From the NCBI GenBank assembly GCA_027493545.1, contig JAOSKR010000001.1, positions 772,001 to 836,000 on the forward strand: DNA of 64,000 nucleotides, in the 5' to 3' direction. The notes beneath the pieces are model-generated. The model made no database searches, was not told where the DNA came from, and saw only the letters and a program-made list of their open reading frames with translations. A program made the translations under genes and the position numbers. This document shows positions 1 through 8,789 of this stretch, one piece after another. Origin of the DNA: Roseovarius sp. Lineage in GTDB: Bacteria > Pseudomonadota > Alphaproteobacteria > Rhodobacterales > Rhodobacteraceae. Position 1 is the stretch's first letter, and each line of letters begins with the position of its first letter.

Positions 1-118
1 TTTCGAGCGTGCCGTAGCTGGCGATGGCGTCGGGTTGGGCGGTGAAGCTCTTGAGCCGCACCTCGCCGCGCACGCCAAAGGCGCCGGCGATGGCGCCGAC
101 GCAGACCCGTGCGCCCAT
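1..118 (-). CDS. rimM: Ribosome maturation factor RimM (N-terminal part only)
   Basis: RimM binds S19 and helps mature the head of the 30S subunit. Only the first 39 codons are visible; the rest lies beyond the window start. The N-terminus reads MGARVCVGAIAGAFGVRGEV, the typical RimM opening with the G-A-F/H-G-V-R-G-E-V beta-barrel motif, followed by RLKSFT. It lies downstream of rpsP on the same strand, the classical rpsP-rimM order. Identification rests on motif and context, which agree well. Confidence 0.9.
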   Translation of the reverse strand, partial: MGARVCVGAIAGAFGVRGEVRLKSFTAQPDAIASYGTLE

Positions 119-190
119 CTCAGCGCCCCCCGGCCGGCATGGCGGTCGGATGCCGCGCCGGGGCGAAGGGGGTGCCGCGTTCAATCGGAA

Positions 191-223
191 AACACCCGCC
201 CCCCGGGCCCGGCCCGGGGTGTT
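191..223 (-). terminator. Strong stem-loop between rpsP and rimM
   Basis: Read on the minus strand, AACACCC pairs with GGGTGTT around a second GC stem (CCGGGC/GCCCGG) and is followed by a short T run (TTTTCC). It sits between rpsP and rimM, so it could attenuate read-through into rimM or set relative S16/RimM levels. Its function is inferred from shape only. Confidence 0.5.
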
Positions 224-333
224 GAGCCACCGGCACAGCGGCCCGGCCCGGGGGCCGGGGCGTGCAACGGGTGCGATTTGACGCGTCGCGCCAAAGGAGT
301 CGGGGGCCGCCCGCATCGAGCCGGTCTGCCGAC

Positions 334-744
334 CTACGCCTCGCCGGTCTCTTCGGCGGTCTCGGCGGGCGCCTCCCCGGCCGGGGCGGCGTCGGCCTCG
401 GCGGCAGCGCGGGCCTTCTCGGCCTTCTGCTCGGCGCGTTCCTGCGCCTTCTTGCCGGGGACGCCCTTGTTGGGGTTGGCGCGCTCTTTCTTCTCGGCCA
501 TGCCCGCGGCTTCGAGGAAGCGGGTTATGCGGTCGGTGGGCTGGGCGCCCTGGCCGAGCCAGTACTGCACGCGCTCGATGTTCATCTTGACGCGCTCTTC
601 GCTGTCCTTGGGCAGCAAGGGGTTGTAGGTGCCGAGCTTCTCGATGAAGCGGCCGTCGCGGGGCATGCGGCTGTCGGTCGCGACGATGCGGTAGAAGGGG
701 CGTTTCTTGCTGCCGGCGCGGGCAAGGCGGATTTTCATGGCCAT
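334..744 (-). CDS. rpsP: 30S ribosomal protein S16
   Basis: Structural protein of the small ribosomal subunit, 136 aa. It begins [20 protein letters not shown] and carries the S16 signature with [17 protein letters not shown]. After about residue 80 there is a long Lys/Ala/Glu-rich tail, a common alphaproteobacterial extension. The ATG at 744 is preferred over an upstream in-frame ATG because an AAGGAGA ribosome-binding site lies 6-8 bases before it. The gene is 49 bp downstream of the chorismate mutase gene and upstream of rimM. Confidence 0.97.
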   Translation of the reverse strand: MAMKIRLARAGSKKRPFYRIVATDSRMPRDGRFIEKLGTYNPLLPKDSEERVKMNIERVQYWLGQGAQPTDRITRFLEAAGMAEKKERANPNKGVPGKKAQERAEQKAEKARAAAEADAAPAGEAPAETAEETGEA

Positions 745-793
745 TTTGGGGTCTCCTTTTTGAATGGCGTGGGGGCGGCGGGATGACACCGCC

Positions 794-1091
794 CTATGAT
801 TGCTGCCTCTGGTGATGTCGGATCACCTCGGCGATGATGAAATTCAGGAACTTCCTGGCGAATTCGGGGTCGAGATCGGCCTCTTTCGACAGTGCTTCGA
901 GCCGCCCGATCTGTTGCGCTTCGCGCGCCGGATCGGACGGGGGGAAGATCGTGCTCGGCCTTGAGCCGGCCGACAGCCTGGGTGTGCTTGAACCGCTCGC
1001 CAAGCGTATAGACGAGGATCGCGTCGAGCCGGTCGATGCTCTCGCGGTGTTCCTTCAGCAGGGCGGCGGCGCGGGCGGTGGCGTCAGTCAA
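794..1091 (-). CDS. Chorismate mutase, AroQ class (one frameshift)
   Basis: Converts chorismate to prephenate for Phe/Tyr synthesis. The all-helical AroQ fold is recognisable: [11 protein letters not shown] near the N-terminus, [17 protein letters not shown] and a C-terminal H-H-Q-R-Q, matching the usual active-site Arg/Lys/Arg-Glu/Gln set. Codons 1-50 are in one frame and the remainder in another. The switch falls on a run of six G (plus strand, 939-944), where five would restore about 98 aa. The start overlaps the preceding 39-aa reading frame by 8 bp. A sequence error is more likely than a real null. Confidence 0.85.
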
Positions 1092-1203
1092 CGGGGAACC
1101 CTTTCGGTGCGAAGAGCGGGTCGGAACAGTCGCCGATCTCGAGTTCGGGGCCGCGCGGGATCAGCCGGCGGGTCTCGATGACGGGGATGCTGGCGATGGG
1201 CAT
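1084..1203 (-). pseudogene. GNAT acetyltransferase N-terminal remnant
   Basis: A 39-residue reading frame that starts 1 bp after the stop of the next GNAT gene upstream. It opens IPVIETRRLIPRGPELE, essentially the beta-1 strand that begins RimJ-type GNAT enzymes (compare IETAELVLRGYREADFE in its neighbour), then ends without any acetyl-CoA-binding region. It overlaps the chorismate mutase start. I read it as the leftover 5' end of a third tandem GNAT gene after an internal deletion. It could also be a translated leader. Confidence 0.5.
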
Positions 1204-1204
1204 C

Positions 1205-1747
1205 TCAGAGCCCTCCCGCGGCGGGGTGGCGCCAGAGCTGGCAGGGCCGGCTAAGCACCTCGACATCGCGTTCGGGCCTGGCGCCCAGTCGCTCGGCCAG
1301 CCGCCGCGAGCGGGTGTTGGCCGGGTCGATATAGGATATCAGGGCCGGCATGCCCCAGTGCCGGGCGGCATGGGCGCGGGCCGCCCTCGCCGCCTGCCAG
1401 GCCAGGCCGCGCCCCTCGAACCCGTCATAAAGGTGCCAGGCCAGTTCGGGCTCAAGCCAGCCGTCGTTCATCATGACGCCGACGCGACCGGCGACCTGGC
1501 CGGTGTCGCGGCATTCGACGATCCACATGCCGTAGCCGCGCAGACCCCAGTGCCCGATCGCCGCCATGAACGAGCGCCACGCCTCCCACCGGGTTTGCGG
1601 GCCGCCGACGAAGCAGGCGCGCGGCGAGGCGCTGAAGGCGGCGAAGGCCTCGAAATCGGCCTCGCGATAGCCGCGCAGGACCAGTTCGGCGGTCTCGATC
1701 ACCGGCACGCCCGCGGGCGACGCGGAGGCGGGGGACAGGCTGGTCAT
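1205..1747 (-). CDS. GNAT family N-acetyltransferase (RimJ-like)
   Basis: 180 aa. N-terminal strand IETAELVLRGYREADFEAF, then W-x-x-F-M-A-A-I-G-H-W-G-L-R-G-Y-G, the region before the acetyl-CoA loop, and a C-terminal D-P-A-N-T-R-S-R-R-L-A-E-R-L-G-A motif in place of the usual N-x-x-S-x-x-x-x-E-K-x-G. This is the RimJ/RimL-type (Acetyltransf_3) layout; the substrate is unknown. Its ATG overlaps the stop of the next GNAT gene upstream (ATGA), so the two are probably translationally coupled. They are clearly related in sequence, suggesting tandem duplication. Confidence 0.85.
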   Translation of the reverse strand: MTSLSPASASPAGVPVIETAELVLRGYREADFEAFAAFSASPRACFVGGPQTRWEAWRSFMAAIGHWGLRGYGMWIVECRDTGQVAGRVGVMMNDGWLEPELAWHLYDGFEGRGLAWQAARAARAHAARHWGMPALISYIDPANTRSRRLAERLGARPERDVEVLSRPCQLWRHPAAGGL

Positions 1748-2328
1748 GCGTAGGCCTCGGGGCTGCCGTCGGCGTCGTCGGAGCCAAGGCCAAGCTCGGC
1801 CGGGCCGGGATGGCGAAAGAGCATGTCCTCGCCCATGTGAACATTGTGGTAGCTGCGCTCGAACCGCGCGCCCAGCCGCTCGGCCAGCGCCACCGAGCGG
1901 TCGTTGCCGGGCACGATGTTGGAGGTGAGCGTCGTGAACCCGAGGTCCTGATAGGCCCATGCGCGCGCCCTGAGCGCGCCCTCGGCCGCCAGGCCCTTGC
2001 CCTCGAATCCCTCGAACAGCGCCCAGCCGAGTTCCGGCTCGGGCCAGCCCTCGGGCGCCCAGATGCCCGTTATCCCGCATGGGATGCCGCAGGGCCGGCC
2101 GGTCTCGCGCAATTCCATGGTGAAATAACCGTAGCCCCTGAGCGCCCAGTGCCCGATATTGAGCGCGAACCAGCGCCGGGCGGTGGGGCGGTCCTTTTCG
2201 GTGCCGAACCCCCAGGAGCGTTCGGGATCGGTCAGAAACGCGCAGAGCGGGTCGAAATCGCCGGGCTCGGGCGCGCGCAGGATCAGCCGGGAGGTTTCCA
2301 GCCGGGGGATGTCGAGGACGAGCGTCAC
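1744..2328 (-). CDS. GNAT family N-acetyltransferase (RimJ-like), paralogue
   Basis: 194 aa from a GTG at 2328 (VTLVLDIPRLETSRLILRAP). An upstream ATG at 2373 is possible but lies inside a repeat motif, so the GTG is preferred. The protein has IGHWALRGYGYFTMEL, ELGWALFEGFEGKGLAAEGA (acetyl-CoA loop region) and GNDRSVALAERLGA. It is a close relative of the downstream GNAT gene, which it overlaps by 4 bp. Substrate unknown. It is 76 bp downstream of ffh on the same strand. Confidence 0.82.
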   Translation of the reverse strand: MTLVLDIPRLETSRLILRAPEPGDFDPLCAFLTDPERSWGFGTEKDRPTARRWFALNIGHWALRGYGYFTMELRETGRPCGIPCGITGIWAPEGWPEPELGWALFEGFEGKGLAAEGALRARAWAYQDLGFTTLTSNIVPGNDRSVALAERLGARFERSYHNVHMGEDMLFRHPGPAELGLGSDDADGSPEAYA

Positions 2329-2373
2329 GGCCGCGCCCCCCGGGGGCGTGGCGCGCGCGGCGCGCCCGGGCAT

Positions 2374-2397
2374 GAGTATTTGGAGAAAGATGAAAGC
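2374..2397. repeat. Rhodobacterales-type intergenic repeat motif
   Basis: Reads GAGTATTTGGAGAAAGATGA plus AAGC between ffh and the GNAT gene. I recall very similar short motifs (GAGTATTT followed by a purine-rich AAGATGAA) recurring between genes in many Rhodobacteraceae. I see only this copy in the window, so the repeat nature rests on prior knowledge. Confidence 0.4.
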
Positions 2398-2404
2398 ACG
2401 GGCA

Positions 2405-3894
2405 TCATTTCTTCTTGCCGAAACCCGACAGCCCCGGCGGCAGCCCGCCGCCGCCAAGGCCCGGCAGGCCCTGCCCGCCCGCCATCTGCCTGGCGGCGCG
2501 CTCGAGCGCCTTGGGGTCCATGCCGGCGGCCATCTCGGCGGCGTCGGGGGCGCCCTTGCCGAACATGCCCTTCATGGCCTGTTTGAGCATTCCGCCCTTG
2601 CCCATCTTCTTCATCACGTCGGCCATCTGGCGCTGCATCTTCAGGAGCTTGTTGAGTTCGCTGACCTCGAGCCCGGCGCCCCGCGCGATGCGCTTCTTGC
2701 GGCTGGCCTGGAGGATTTTCGGATTGGCGCGTTCCATTTTGGTCATCGACTGGATCAGCGCGATCTGGCGCGCGAGCATGCGGTCGTCGATGCCGGCGCC
2801 TTCCATCTGGCGGGCCATCTTGCCCATGCCGGGCAGCATGCCCATCAGGCCCTCCATGCCGCCCATCTTCTGCATCTGCTCGAGCTGGGTGCGCAGGTCG
2901 TTCATGTTGAACTGACCCTTTTGCAGGCGGCGCATCATCCGTTCGGCCTGTTCGGCCTCGATGGTCTCCTGCGCCTTTTCCACCAGCGCGACGATGTCGC
3001 CCATGCCGAGAATGCGCCCGGCGATGCGTTCGGGCTCGAAGGTCTCGAGCGCGTCCATCTTCTCGCCCAGACCGACAAAGCGGATCGGCTTGCCGGTGAT
3101 CGCGCGCATGCTGAGCGCCGCGCCGCCGCGCCCGTCGCCGTCCATCCGCGTCAGCACCACGCCGGTGACGCCGATCTTGTCGTCGAACTCGGTGGCGACA
3201 TTGACCGCGTCCTGCCCGGTCAGCCCGTCCACCACGAGGAGCGTCTCGCGCGGGGTGACCGCGTCGCGCACCGCCGCCGCCTGGGCGATGAGTTCGGCGT
3301 CGATATGGAGACGCCCGGCGGTGTCGAGCAGGTAGACGTCGTAGCCGCCCAGGGATGCCTGGGTCTGGCGCGTTTCGCGATGGCGACAGGGTCCTCGCCC
3401 CTGACGATGGGCAGGGTGTCCACGCCGATCTGACGGCCGAGGATTTCGAGCTGTTCCATCGCCGCGGGGCGGTTGACGTCGAGCGAGGCCATCAGCACGC
3501 GCTTGCCCTCGCGCTCCTTGAGCCGCTTGGCGAGCTTGGCGGTGGTGGTGGTCTTGCCCGAGCCCTGCAGGCCGACCATCAGGATCGGCGCTGGCGGGGT
3601 GTCGATCCTGAGCGCGCCGGGGTCGTCCTCACCGGTCAGGGTCTCGACCAGCGCGTCATGGACGATCTTGACTACCTGCTGACCCGGCGTGATGGATTTC
3701 AGCACCGCCTGGCCGGTGGCCCGGGCCTGGACCTTTTTCACGAAGTCGCGCGCCACCGGCAGCGAAACGTCGGCCTCCAGCAGCGCCACGCGCACCTCGC
3801 GCAGCGCGGTCTTGACGTCGTCCTCGGTGAGAGCACCCTGCCGGGTCAGCCGGTCGAGGACGCCGGAGAGGCGTTCGGATAGGTTTTCGAACAT
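2405..3894 (-). CDS. ffh: Signal recognition particle protein Ffh / SRP54 (one frameshift)
   Basis: GTPase that binds signal peptides and SRP RNA and delivers ribosomes to FtsY. The N domain (MFENLSERLSGVLDRLTRQG) is followed by the G domain with GLQGSGKTTTTAKLA (P-loop), DVNRPAA and L-L-D-T-A-G-R, then TRMDGDGRGGAALS. The methionine-rich M domain (repeated GGMEGLMGMLPGMGKM, K-M-M-K-K-M-G) binds signal peptide and RNA. The reading frame changes once near 3362-3378, between the P-loop half and the DTAGR motif; a one-base deletion restores about 496 aa, the normal length. ffh is essential, so this is almost certainly a sequence error. Confidence 0.93.
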
Positions 3895-4221
3895 GTCCGC
3901 GGCCTCCTTGCCCGGTTGCGCCTTGCCCTTCCAGATAGGAACGGCGTTTCAAATCGTGAACGCCCCCACGGGCGAAACTCGCTGGTGGGGGGCGATCCCG
4001 GGCCCGATGCCCAAGGGACCGGAAGCTTCGAGACTTCCGGAAAGTTGCGGCCGGCTAGCCTGAAAGCGCCGGCGAGTCAAGCTTCGCGTCGCGGTCCTCG
4101 CCGCCGTGCCCCCGGGGCGCAGCCGGCGCTTGTGCGCGGGTGAGCGGCAAAATAGGGTCGGCGGAACAGGGTCGGCGCGGCGGGCGACGGACCCGCGCAT
4201 CAGGAACGCGGCGAGAGGGCT
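3895..4221. other. Divergent intergenic region, ffh / lysR
   Basis: 327 bp between two outward-facing genes. It must hold both promoters. I see no clean -35/-10 pair, no tRNA and no 4.5S RNA gene. A short inverted sequence (AAGCTTCGAGACTTCCGGAA) around 4021-4045 and several GC palindromes are present, but nothing I would name. Confidence 0.4.
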
Positions 4222-5103
4222 ATGGACAGCTGGGACGAAATCCGCACCGCCTATCACGTCGCCCGCGTCGGCACCGTCAGTGGCGCGGCGGAGGTGCTGG
4301 GGGTGCATCACGCCACCGTCATCCGCCATATCGACGCGCTCGAGGAAAAGCTCGGCGTCAAGCTCTTTCAGCGTCACGCCCGCGGTTACACCCCCACCGA
4401 GGCCGGCGACGACCTGCTGCGGGTGGCGCAGGCCACGGACGATCAGTTCAGCCAGCTGGGCGGCCGGATCCGGGGCCGGGGAAACGACGTCTCGGGTGAA
4501 CTGGTGGTGACCTCGCTGGGCGGGCTCAGCCACCTGCTGGTGCCGGTGCTGGCGGAGTTCCGGGCAGAGCATCCGGCGATCGTGGTGCGGTTCCTGACCG
4601 GCGAGCGGCTCTTTCGGCTGGAATACGGCGAGGCGCATGTGGCGATCCGGGCGGGCAGCCCGCCGGAGCAGCCCGACAACGTGGTGCAGCCCTTCTATCG
4701 CCAGAAGATCACGCTTTTCGCCAGCGAGAGCTATGCCGCCCGCCACGGTCTGCCCGAAAACGAGGCCGACTTTCCCCGCCACCGCTTTGTCAGCGCCGAC
4801 GACCCCAAGTCGCGGGCGCCCCATGCCCGCTGGCTGCGCGAGACGGTGCCGGCGGCCTGCATCACCTTCCGCAGCGGCGACGTGCACGCCCAGTGGCGCG
4901 CGATCCGCGAGGGCGCCGGCATCGGCTTCATGCCGCGGCTGCAGGCGGTCGAGAGCGGCGGGCTCATCGAGATCACGCCGCCGCGCGAGGACTGGTCGGC
5001 GCCGCTCTGGCTGGTCAGCCACATGGACCTGCACCGCACCACCAAGGTGCAGGCGTTCCTGACGTTCCTCAAGGAGCGCGCCCGCTCGTGGGAGGAGCTG
5101 TGA
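4222..5103 (+). CDS. LysR family transcriptional regulator
   Basis: 293 aa. N-terminal winged helix-turn-helix (residues about 1-60: WDEIRTAYHVARVGTVSGAA, then LGVHHATVIRHIDALEEKLG and LFQRHARGYTPTEAG), then a periplasmic-binding-like effector domain (SGELVVTSLGGLSHLLVPVL onward, with REGAGIGFMPRLQAVESGGL near the end). It overlaps the following EamA transporter gene by GTGA, so the two are probably translated together and the regulator may control the exporter. The effector is unknown. The HTH lacks the common S-Q-P/S-x-x-S recognition helix and has H-H-A-T-V-I-R instead. Confidence 0.93.
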   Translation: MDSWDEIRTAYHVARVGTVSGAAEVLGVHHATVIRHIDALEEKLGVKLFQRHARGYTPTEAGDDLLRVAQATDDQFSQLGGRIRGRGNDVSGELVVTSLGGLSHLLVPVLAEFRAEHPAIVVRFLTGERLFRLEYGEAHVAIRAGSPPEQPDNVVQPFYRQKITLFASESYAARHGLPENEADFPRHRFVSADDPKSRAPHARWLRETVPAACITFRSGDVHAQWRAIREGAGIGFMPRLQAVESGGLIEITPPREDWSAPLWLVSHMDLHRTTKVQAFLTFLKERARSWEEL

Positions 5104-5987
5104 GCGAGACCGCCAAGGGTCATCTGGCGATGCTCGCGTTTTCGGCGCTGATCGCGGGGTCCTTTGCGTTGGGCGCGATGGCCGCGCCGCACATCGCGCC
5201 CACGGCGCTGACCGCCGTGCGCTTCATTGCCGCCTCGGTCATCCTCGGGATCGCCGCGCATCTGGTCGCCGGCATCCCGCGCACGGCCTTTGCCGCGCCC
5301 TGGCGCTATCTGCTGCTGGGCGGGGCGATGGGGCTCTACTTCGTGCTGATGTTCGAAGGGCTCAAGACCGCGGCGCCGGTCTCGGCGGCGGCGGTGTTTA
5401 CCCTGACCCCGGTGCTGTCGGGCATCTTCGGCTTTTTCCTGCTGCGGCAGGTGACGACGGCGCGGATGGCGCTGGCGCTGGCGGTGGGGGCGGCCGGCGC
5501 GCTGTGGGTGATCTTCGAGGCCGACTGGCAGGCGGTTCTGGCCTTCGAGGTCGGGCGCGGCGAGACGATCTATTTCTGGGGCTGCATGGCGCATGCGCTC
5601 TATACCCCGATGGTGCGGCGGCTCAATCGAGGCGAGCGGCCGGTGGTTTTCTCGTTCGGGGCGATGCTGGCGGCGGCGCTGCTGGTCGGCGTGGCCGGCT
5701 GGGGCGATCTGCGCGCCACCGACTGGGCGGCGCTGCCGGCGATCGTGTGGATCACCATCGCCTATACGGCGGTGGCGGCGACGGCGGTCACTTTCGTGCT
5801 GCTGCAATTCGCCAGCCTGCGCCTGCCCAGCGCCAAGGTGATGGCCTATACCTATCTCACGCCGGCATGGGTGATCCTGTGGCAGGCGGCGCTTGGCCAC
5901 GGGCTGCCGCGGGGGTTGGTGATGGCGGGGGTGGCGCTGACCGCGCTGGCGCTGTTGCTGCTGTTGAAGGACGAGCACCGGGGCTGA
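5100..5987 (+). CDS. EamA/DMT family transporter
   Basis: 295 aa inner-membrane protein from a GTG at 5100 that overlaps the lysR stop. About ten hydrophobic segments form the two EamA repeats (first from AMLAFSALIAGSFALGAMAA, second from TIYFWGCMAHALYTPMVRRL). The family exports amino acids or metabolites; the substrate cannot be told. It ends 15 bp from the stop of a convergent glycosyltransferase gene. This is one of three EamA transporters in the first 18.5 kb. Confidence 0.9.
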   Translation: MSETAKGHLAMLAFSALIAGSFALGAMAAPHIAPTALTAVRFIAASVILGIAAHLVAGIPRTAFAAPWRYLLLGGAMGLYFVLMFEGLKTAAPVSAAAVFTLTPVLSGIFGFFLLRQVTTARMALALAVGAAGALWVIFEADWQAVLAFEVGRGETIYFWGCMAHALYTPMVRRLNRGERPVVFSFGAMLAAALLVGVAGWGDLRATDWAALPAIVWITIAYTAVAATAVTFVLLQFASLRLPSAKVMAYTYLTPAWVILWQAALGHGLPRGLVMAGVALTALALLLLLKDEHRG

Positions 5988-6002
5988 GCGGGTCGCGGGC
6001 GC

Positions 6003-7001
6003 TCAGACCAGACCGGCATCGGCCAGTTCGGCCGCCACCACCTCGTAGTCTATCGGTGTCGCGGCCTCGCTGGGATGGGGGGTGGCGGCGGTCTTGGGCA
6101 GCACCGGGCGGATGAGGTGGACCCGCGCATCGGCGAAGGCCTCGAGCTGAATCGTGAAGGCGTCGAAGACCTTGGGCCGGTGACGGCGCTGGATGAGGCC
6201 GACCCGTGCGCCCGGAGGCAGCGCGAAAGCGGCGAGATGAAAGGCCGAGCCGTCGCCGCCAATCACGGTCTTCGCGGCCATGTAGCGGGAAAGCTGGGTC
6301 TCGATGCTGTGCTCCTGGGGGTGGAAAATCTCGTAGCCCGCGCGCGCCAGCAGCGCCTCGATGCGGTCCTCGTCGTGAACCCGTTTTTCGTGCTGCCTCA
6401 GCCCGGATCGGGAGATATAGAGCTTCTCGGGGCCCTCGGCGCGGATCCGTCCCTCGATGCGGCCACGCATCTCGCGGCGGAAAACCTCGGTGCCGGCGAT
6501 CCAGTCAAGCGGGCCGAAACCGGGCGAGGGCAACAGCAGGGTCTCAAAGCGTGTGGGGAATTCGGCGATATGCACCGGCAGGTCGTCGGCGAGCAGTGCC
6601 AAGAACGAGCCGTAGCGGCGCGCCAGCGCAACCGAGAAATCCATCCCGTGCTTGGGAACGATGACGATCCCGTCCAGTTCGTCGCGGTAGGCGCCGATCG
6701 CCCAGAGGCGGATCAGGGTCTCGACCAGCAGATGCCCGAAATGGTGCCGCCCGATGCCGGCGAAGAGCCAGCGGCCGGGCACGGCCTCGGCCACCGGGGT
6801 CTCGTCGATTTCCGGCACGCCCGACAGCCGCGCCCCCGACAGGAGCGTGCGCGAGAGCGGCCGGAAGGCGCCGTCGGCACGAAACACGCCGCAGGTGCAG
6901 TCGGGGCCGGGCTCCATCGGCATGACCAGCGCCATCTGCAGCCGCTCGACCACCGGTGGCGGCAGCTGTTCGGGCGTCAGCGGGACCGGATCAGCTATCA
7001 A
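6003..7001 (-). CDS. Glycosyltransferase family 61 protein
   Basis: About 332 aa from a TTG at 7001, which has GGAG seven bases upstream. An ATG at 7037 would add 12 residues lying inside the overlapping arsR gene. The DUF563/GT61 pattern is visible: GIGRHHFGHLLVETLIRLWA, EKLYISRSGLRQHEKRV, ALLARAGYEIFHPQEHS and AKTVIGGDGSAFHLAAFALP, the G-x-x-G-S-A-x-x-x-x-x-F segment being the sugar-nucleotide site in this family. It probably adds a sugar to a surface glycan. The start overlaps the ArsR gene stop by 11 bp, so the two are likely co-transcribed. Confidence 0.82.
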   Translation of the reverse strand: MIADPVPLTPEQLPPPVVERLQMALVMPMEPGPDCTCGVFRADGAFRPLSRTLLSGARLSGVPEIDETPVAEAVPGRWLFAGIGRHHFGHLLVETLIRLWAIGAYRDELDGIVIVPKHGMDFSVALARRYGSFLALLADDLPVHIAEFPTRFETLLLPSPGFGPLDWIAGTEVFRREMRGRIEGRIRAEGPEKLYISRSGLRQHEKRVHDEDRIEALLARAGYEIFHPQEHSIETQLSRYMAAKTVIGGDGSAFHLAAFALPPGARVGLIQRRHRPKVFDAFTIQLEAFADARVHLIRPVLPKTAATPHPSEAATPIDYEVVAAELADAGLV

Positions 7002-7320
7002 GACCCAGCTCCGCGGCGAGAAAGCGCTCGAAGGCATCGAGGTTCACCGCCTCGAACTGGCCGAAGCCCTGCATCCAGATGCTGGCGTCGCGCAGCGCGT
7101 CGGGTTCCAGCTTGCACCACTTCAGCCGCCCGCGCCGCTCCTGGCTGATCAGCCCGGCGCGGGTGAGGATGGCGAGATGCTTGGAGATCGCCGCGAGCGA
7201 CATCTCGAAGGGCTCGGCCACGTCGGTGACCGCCATGTCGTCTTCGAGCAGCATGGCCAGGATCGCCCGGCGGGTCGGGTCGGCAAGGGCTGAGAAAACG
7301 GTGTCGAGCGGGTCGGTCAT
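6991..7320 (-). CDS. ArsR family winged-helix regulator
   Basis: 109 aa. Opens MTDPLDTVFSALADPTRRAI, then LLEDDMAVTDVAEPFEMSLA, AISKHLAILTRAGLISQERR and GRLKWCKLEP, the standard ArsR HTH with a beta-hairpin wing. The thiolate metal box C-x-C is absent, placing it with the non-metal SdpR-like members (D-P-T-R-R, plus a C-terminal W...F...L-D-A-F-E-R-F-L helix as in activators of the YgaV/SdpR type). It precedes and slightly overlaps the GT61 gene. The inducer is unknown. Confidence 0.88.
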   Translation of the reverse strand: MTDPLDTVFSALADPTRRAILAMLLEDDMAVTDVAEPFEMSLAAISKHLAILTRAGLISQERRGRLKWCKLEPDALRDASIWMQGFGQFEAVNLDAFERFLAAELGLDS

Positions 7321-7525
7321 GGCCCTGTTAAGCCCCGATCGCGCGCGCGCGTCAACGGCGCAGGTGAGGGTCGGGCCCCGGAGGCTCAACCGATCGGTTG
7401 AATATGCACGGGCGCGGGATGACCGGCCAGGGCGAGCGCGGCAACTTTGCAGCGAGGAGATGCCCGGAGAAAAAAATATGAATTAACAATAGCTTGCATG
7501 GTGATTTGATCCGACTCCCACGCGC

Positions 7526-7554
7526 TTGACTCGCGCGCTGCCGCGCCGTAGCAA
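7526..7554 (+). promoter_or_regulatory. Probable sigma-70 type promoter of the atp F0 operon
   Basis: TTGACT (7526-7531), a 17-base spacer, then TAGCAA (7549-7554), about 21 bases upstream of the GTG of atpI. The -35 matches the alphaproteobacterial CTTGAC consensus and the spacing is ideal. An AT-rich stretch lies just upstream (7469-7510), unusual for this region. Confidence 0.6.
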
Positions 7555-7581
7555 AGGCGCGAACGTTGCGGAGGGGCAGAG

Positions 7582-7959
7582 GTGAGCGATCCCGACGATA
7601 GCGAGCGCCTGGCGCGGCTGGACGAGAGGATCGCAAAGCTCAGGGCCAGGGACGCGCCCCGGCCCCACCAGCAGGAAAGCTACAGTCAGGCGCAGCTGGC
7701 CTGGCGGATGGTGATCGAACTCGTGGCCGGTCTCGCGATCGGCTTCGGCATGGGGTACGGGCTGGACAGCCTGGCGGGCACGATGCCCGTGTTCCTCGTG
7801 CTCTTTACATTGCTGGGGCTGGCCGCGGGCATCCGGACGATGATGCGTAGCGCGCGCGAGGTCGAGCAGCGGGACGCGGGGACCACCCGGGAAACCGGGG
7901 CCACGCCGGAAGACGCGCCCGAGGGGGCGAAAGAGAAGAGGGTCGAGAATGGCGACTGA
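7582..7959 (+). CDS. atpI: ATP synthase accessory protein I (AtpI/AtpZ-like)
   Basis: 125 aa from a GTG start with GGAGGGGCAGAG upstream. A charged N-terminus (about 45 residues) is followed by two membrane helices ([20 protein letters not shown] and [20 protein letters not shown]) and a polar acidic tail. AtpI assists assembly of the c-ring. It is first in the F0 operon and overlaps the atpB start by 11 bp. Confidence 0.9.
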   Translation: MSDPDDSERLARLDERIAKLRARDAPRPHQQESYSQAQLAWRMVIELVAGLAIGFGMGYGLDSLAGTMPVFLVLFTLLGLAAGIRTMMRSAREVEQRDAGTTRETGATPEDAPEGAKEKRVENGD

Positions 7960-8743
7960 AGCAGCGCAAGGGGCCGAGCACGGTGCCGGGGGTGGTCTGG
8001 TTTTCCACCCGATGGATCAGTTCCTGGTCAAGCCGCTTTTCGGCGACGGGCCGGTCGGCACCTTTACCGTGACCAACGTCACGCTGTGGATGGCGCTCAG
8101 CGTCCTTTGCATCGTCGGCCTGCTGGTGCTCAGCAGTTCCGGGCGCGCGACGGTGCCGGGGCGGATGCAGTCGATCGCCGAACTCGCCTACGGTTTCGTC
8201 CGCAAGATGGTCGAGGATGTCGCCGGCAAGGACGCGATGCCGTATTTCCCCTACGTCATGACGATCTTCATGTTCATCGTGGTGTCGAACTTCCTTGGCC
8301 TGCTGCCGCTGGCCTTCACCACCACCAGCCATATCGCGGTGACCGCATTTATGGCGATCGTGGTCTTCGTGGCGGTCACGGTGATCGGCTTCGTCAAGCA
8401 CGGCGTCGGTTTCCTGGGGCTTTTCTGGATCACCTCGGCGCCGCTGCCGCTCAGGCCGGTGCTGGCCCTCATCGAGGTGATTTCCTATTTCGTGCGGCCG
8501 GTCAGCCACTCGATCCGACTTGCCGGCAACATGATGGCCGGGCATGCGGTGATCAAGGTTTTCGCGGCCTTCGCGCCGCTCATAACCATCTCGGTGGGCG
8601 TGGGGCTCCTGGCCACCCCGCTCAGCATTCTGGCGATCAGCGCGATCTACGCGCTCGAGGTGCTGGTGGCCTTCATCCAGGCCTACGTGTTCACGATCCT
8701 CACCTGCGTCTATCTCAGGGACGCGCTGCATCCCTCACACTGA
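7949..8743 (+). CDS. atpB: F0F1 ATP synthase subunit a
   Basis: 264 aa polytopic membrane protein forming the proton half-channels. It opens with [20 protein letters not shown]; the essential arginine lies in [12 protein letters not shown], and a C-terminal [20 protein letters not shown] helix follows. Length and motifs are normal. It is second in the operon, 46 bp before atpE. Confidence 0.97.
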   Translation: MATEAAQGAEHGAGGGLVFHPMDQFLVKPLFGDGPVGTFTVTNVTLWMALSVLCIVGLLVLSSSGRATVPGRMQSIAELAYGFVRKMVEDVAGKDAMPYFPYVMTIFMFIVVSNFLGLLPLAFTTTSHIAVTAFMAIVVFVAVTVIGFVKHGVGFLGLFWITSAPLPLRPVLALIEVISYFVRPVSHSIRLAGNMMAGHAVIKVFAAFAPLITISVGVGLLATPLSILAISAIYALEVLVAFIQAYVFTILTCVYLRDALHPSH

Positions 8744-8789
8744 GGATCACCCAACCCCTTTTGCCAATTCCAACGTAAGGAGACACCAA

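Noticed and set aside
3895..4221. Possible 4.5S SRP RNA gene next to ffh
   Set aside because: No SRP RNA helix-8 type motif (GGAA tetraloop with its conserved symmetric loop) was found.
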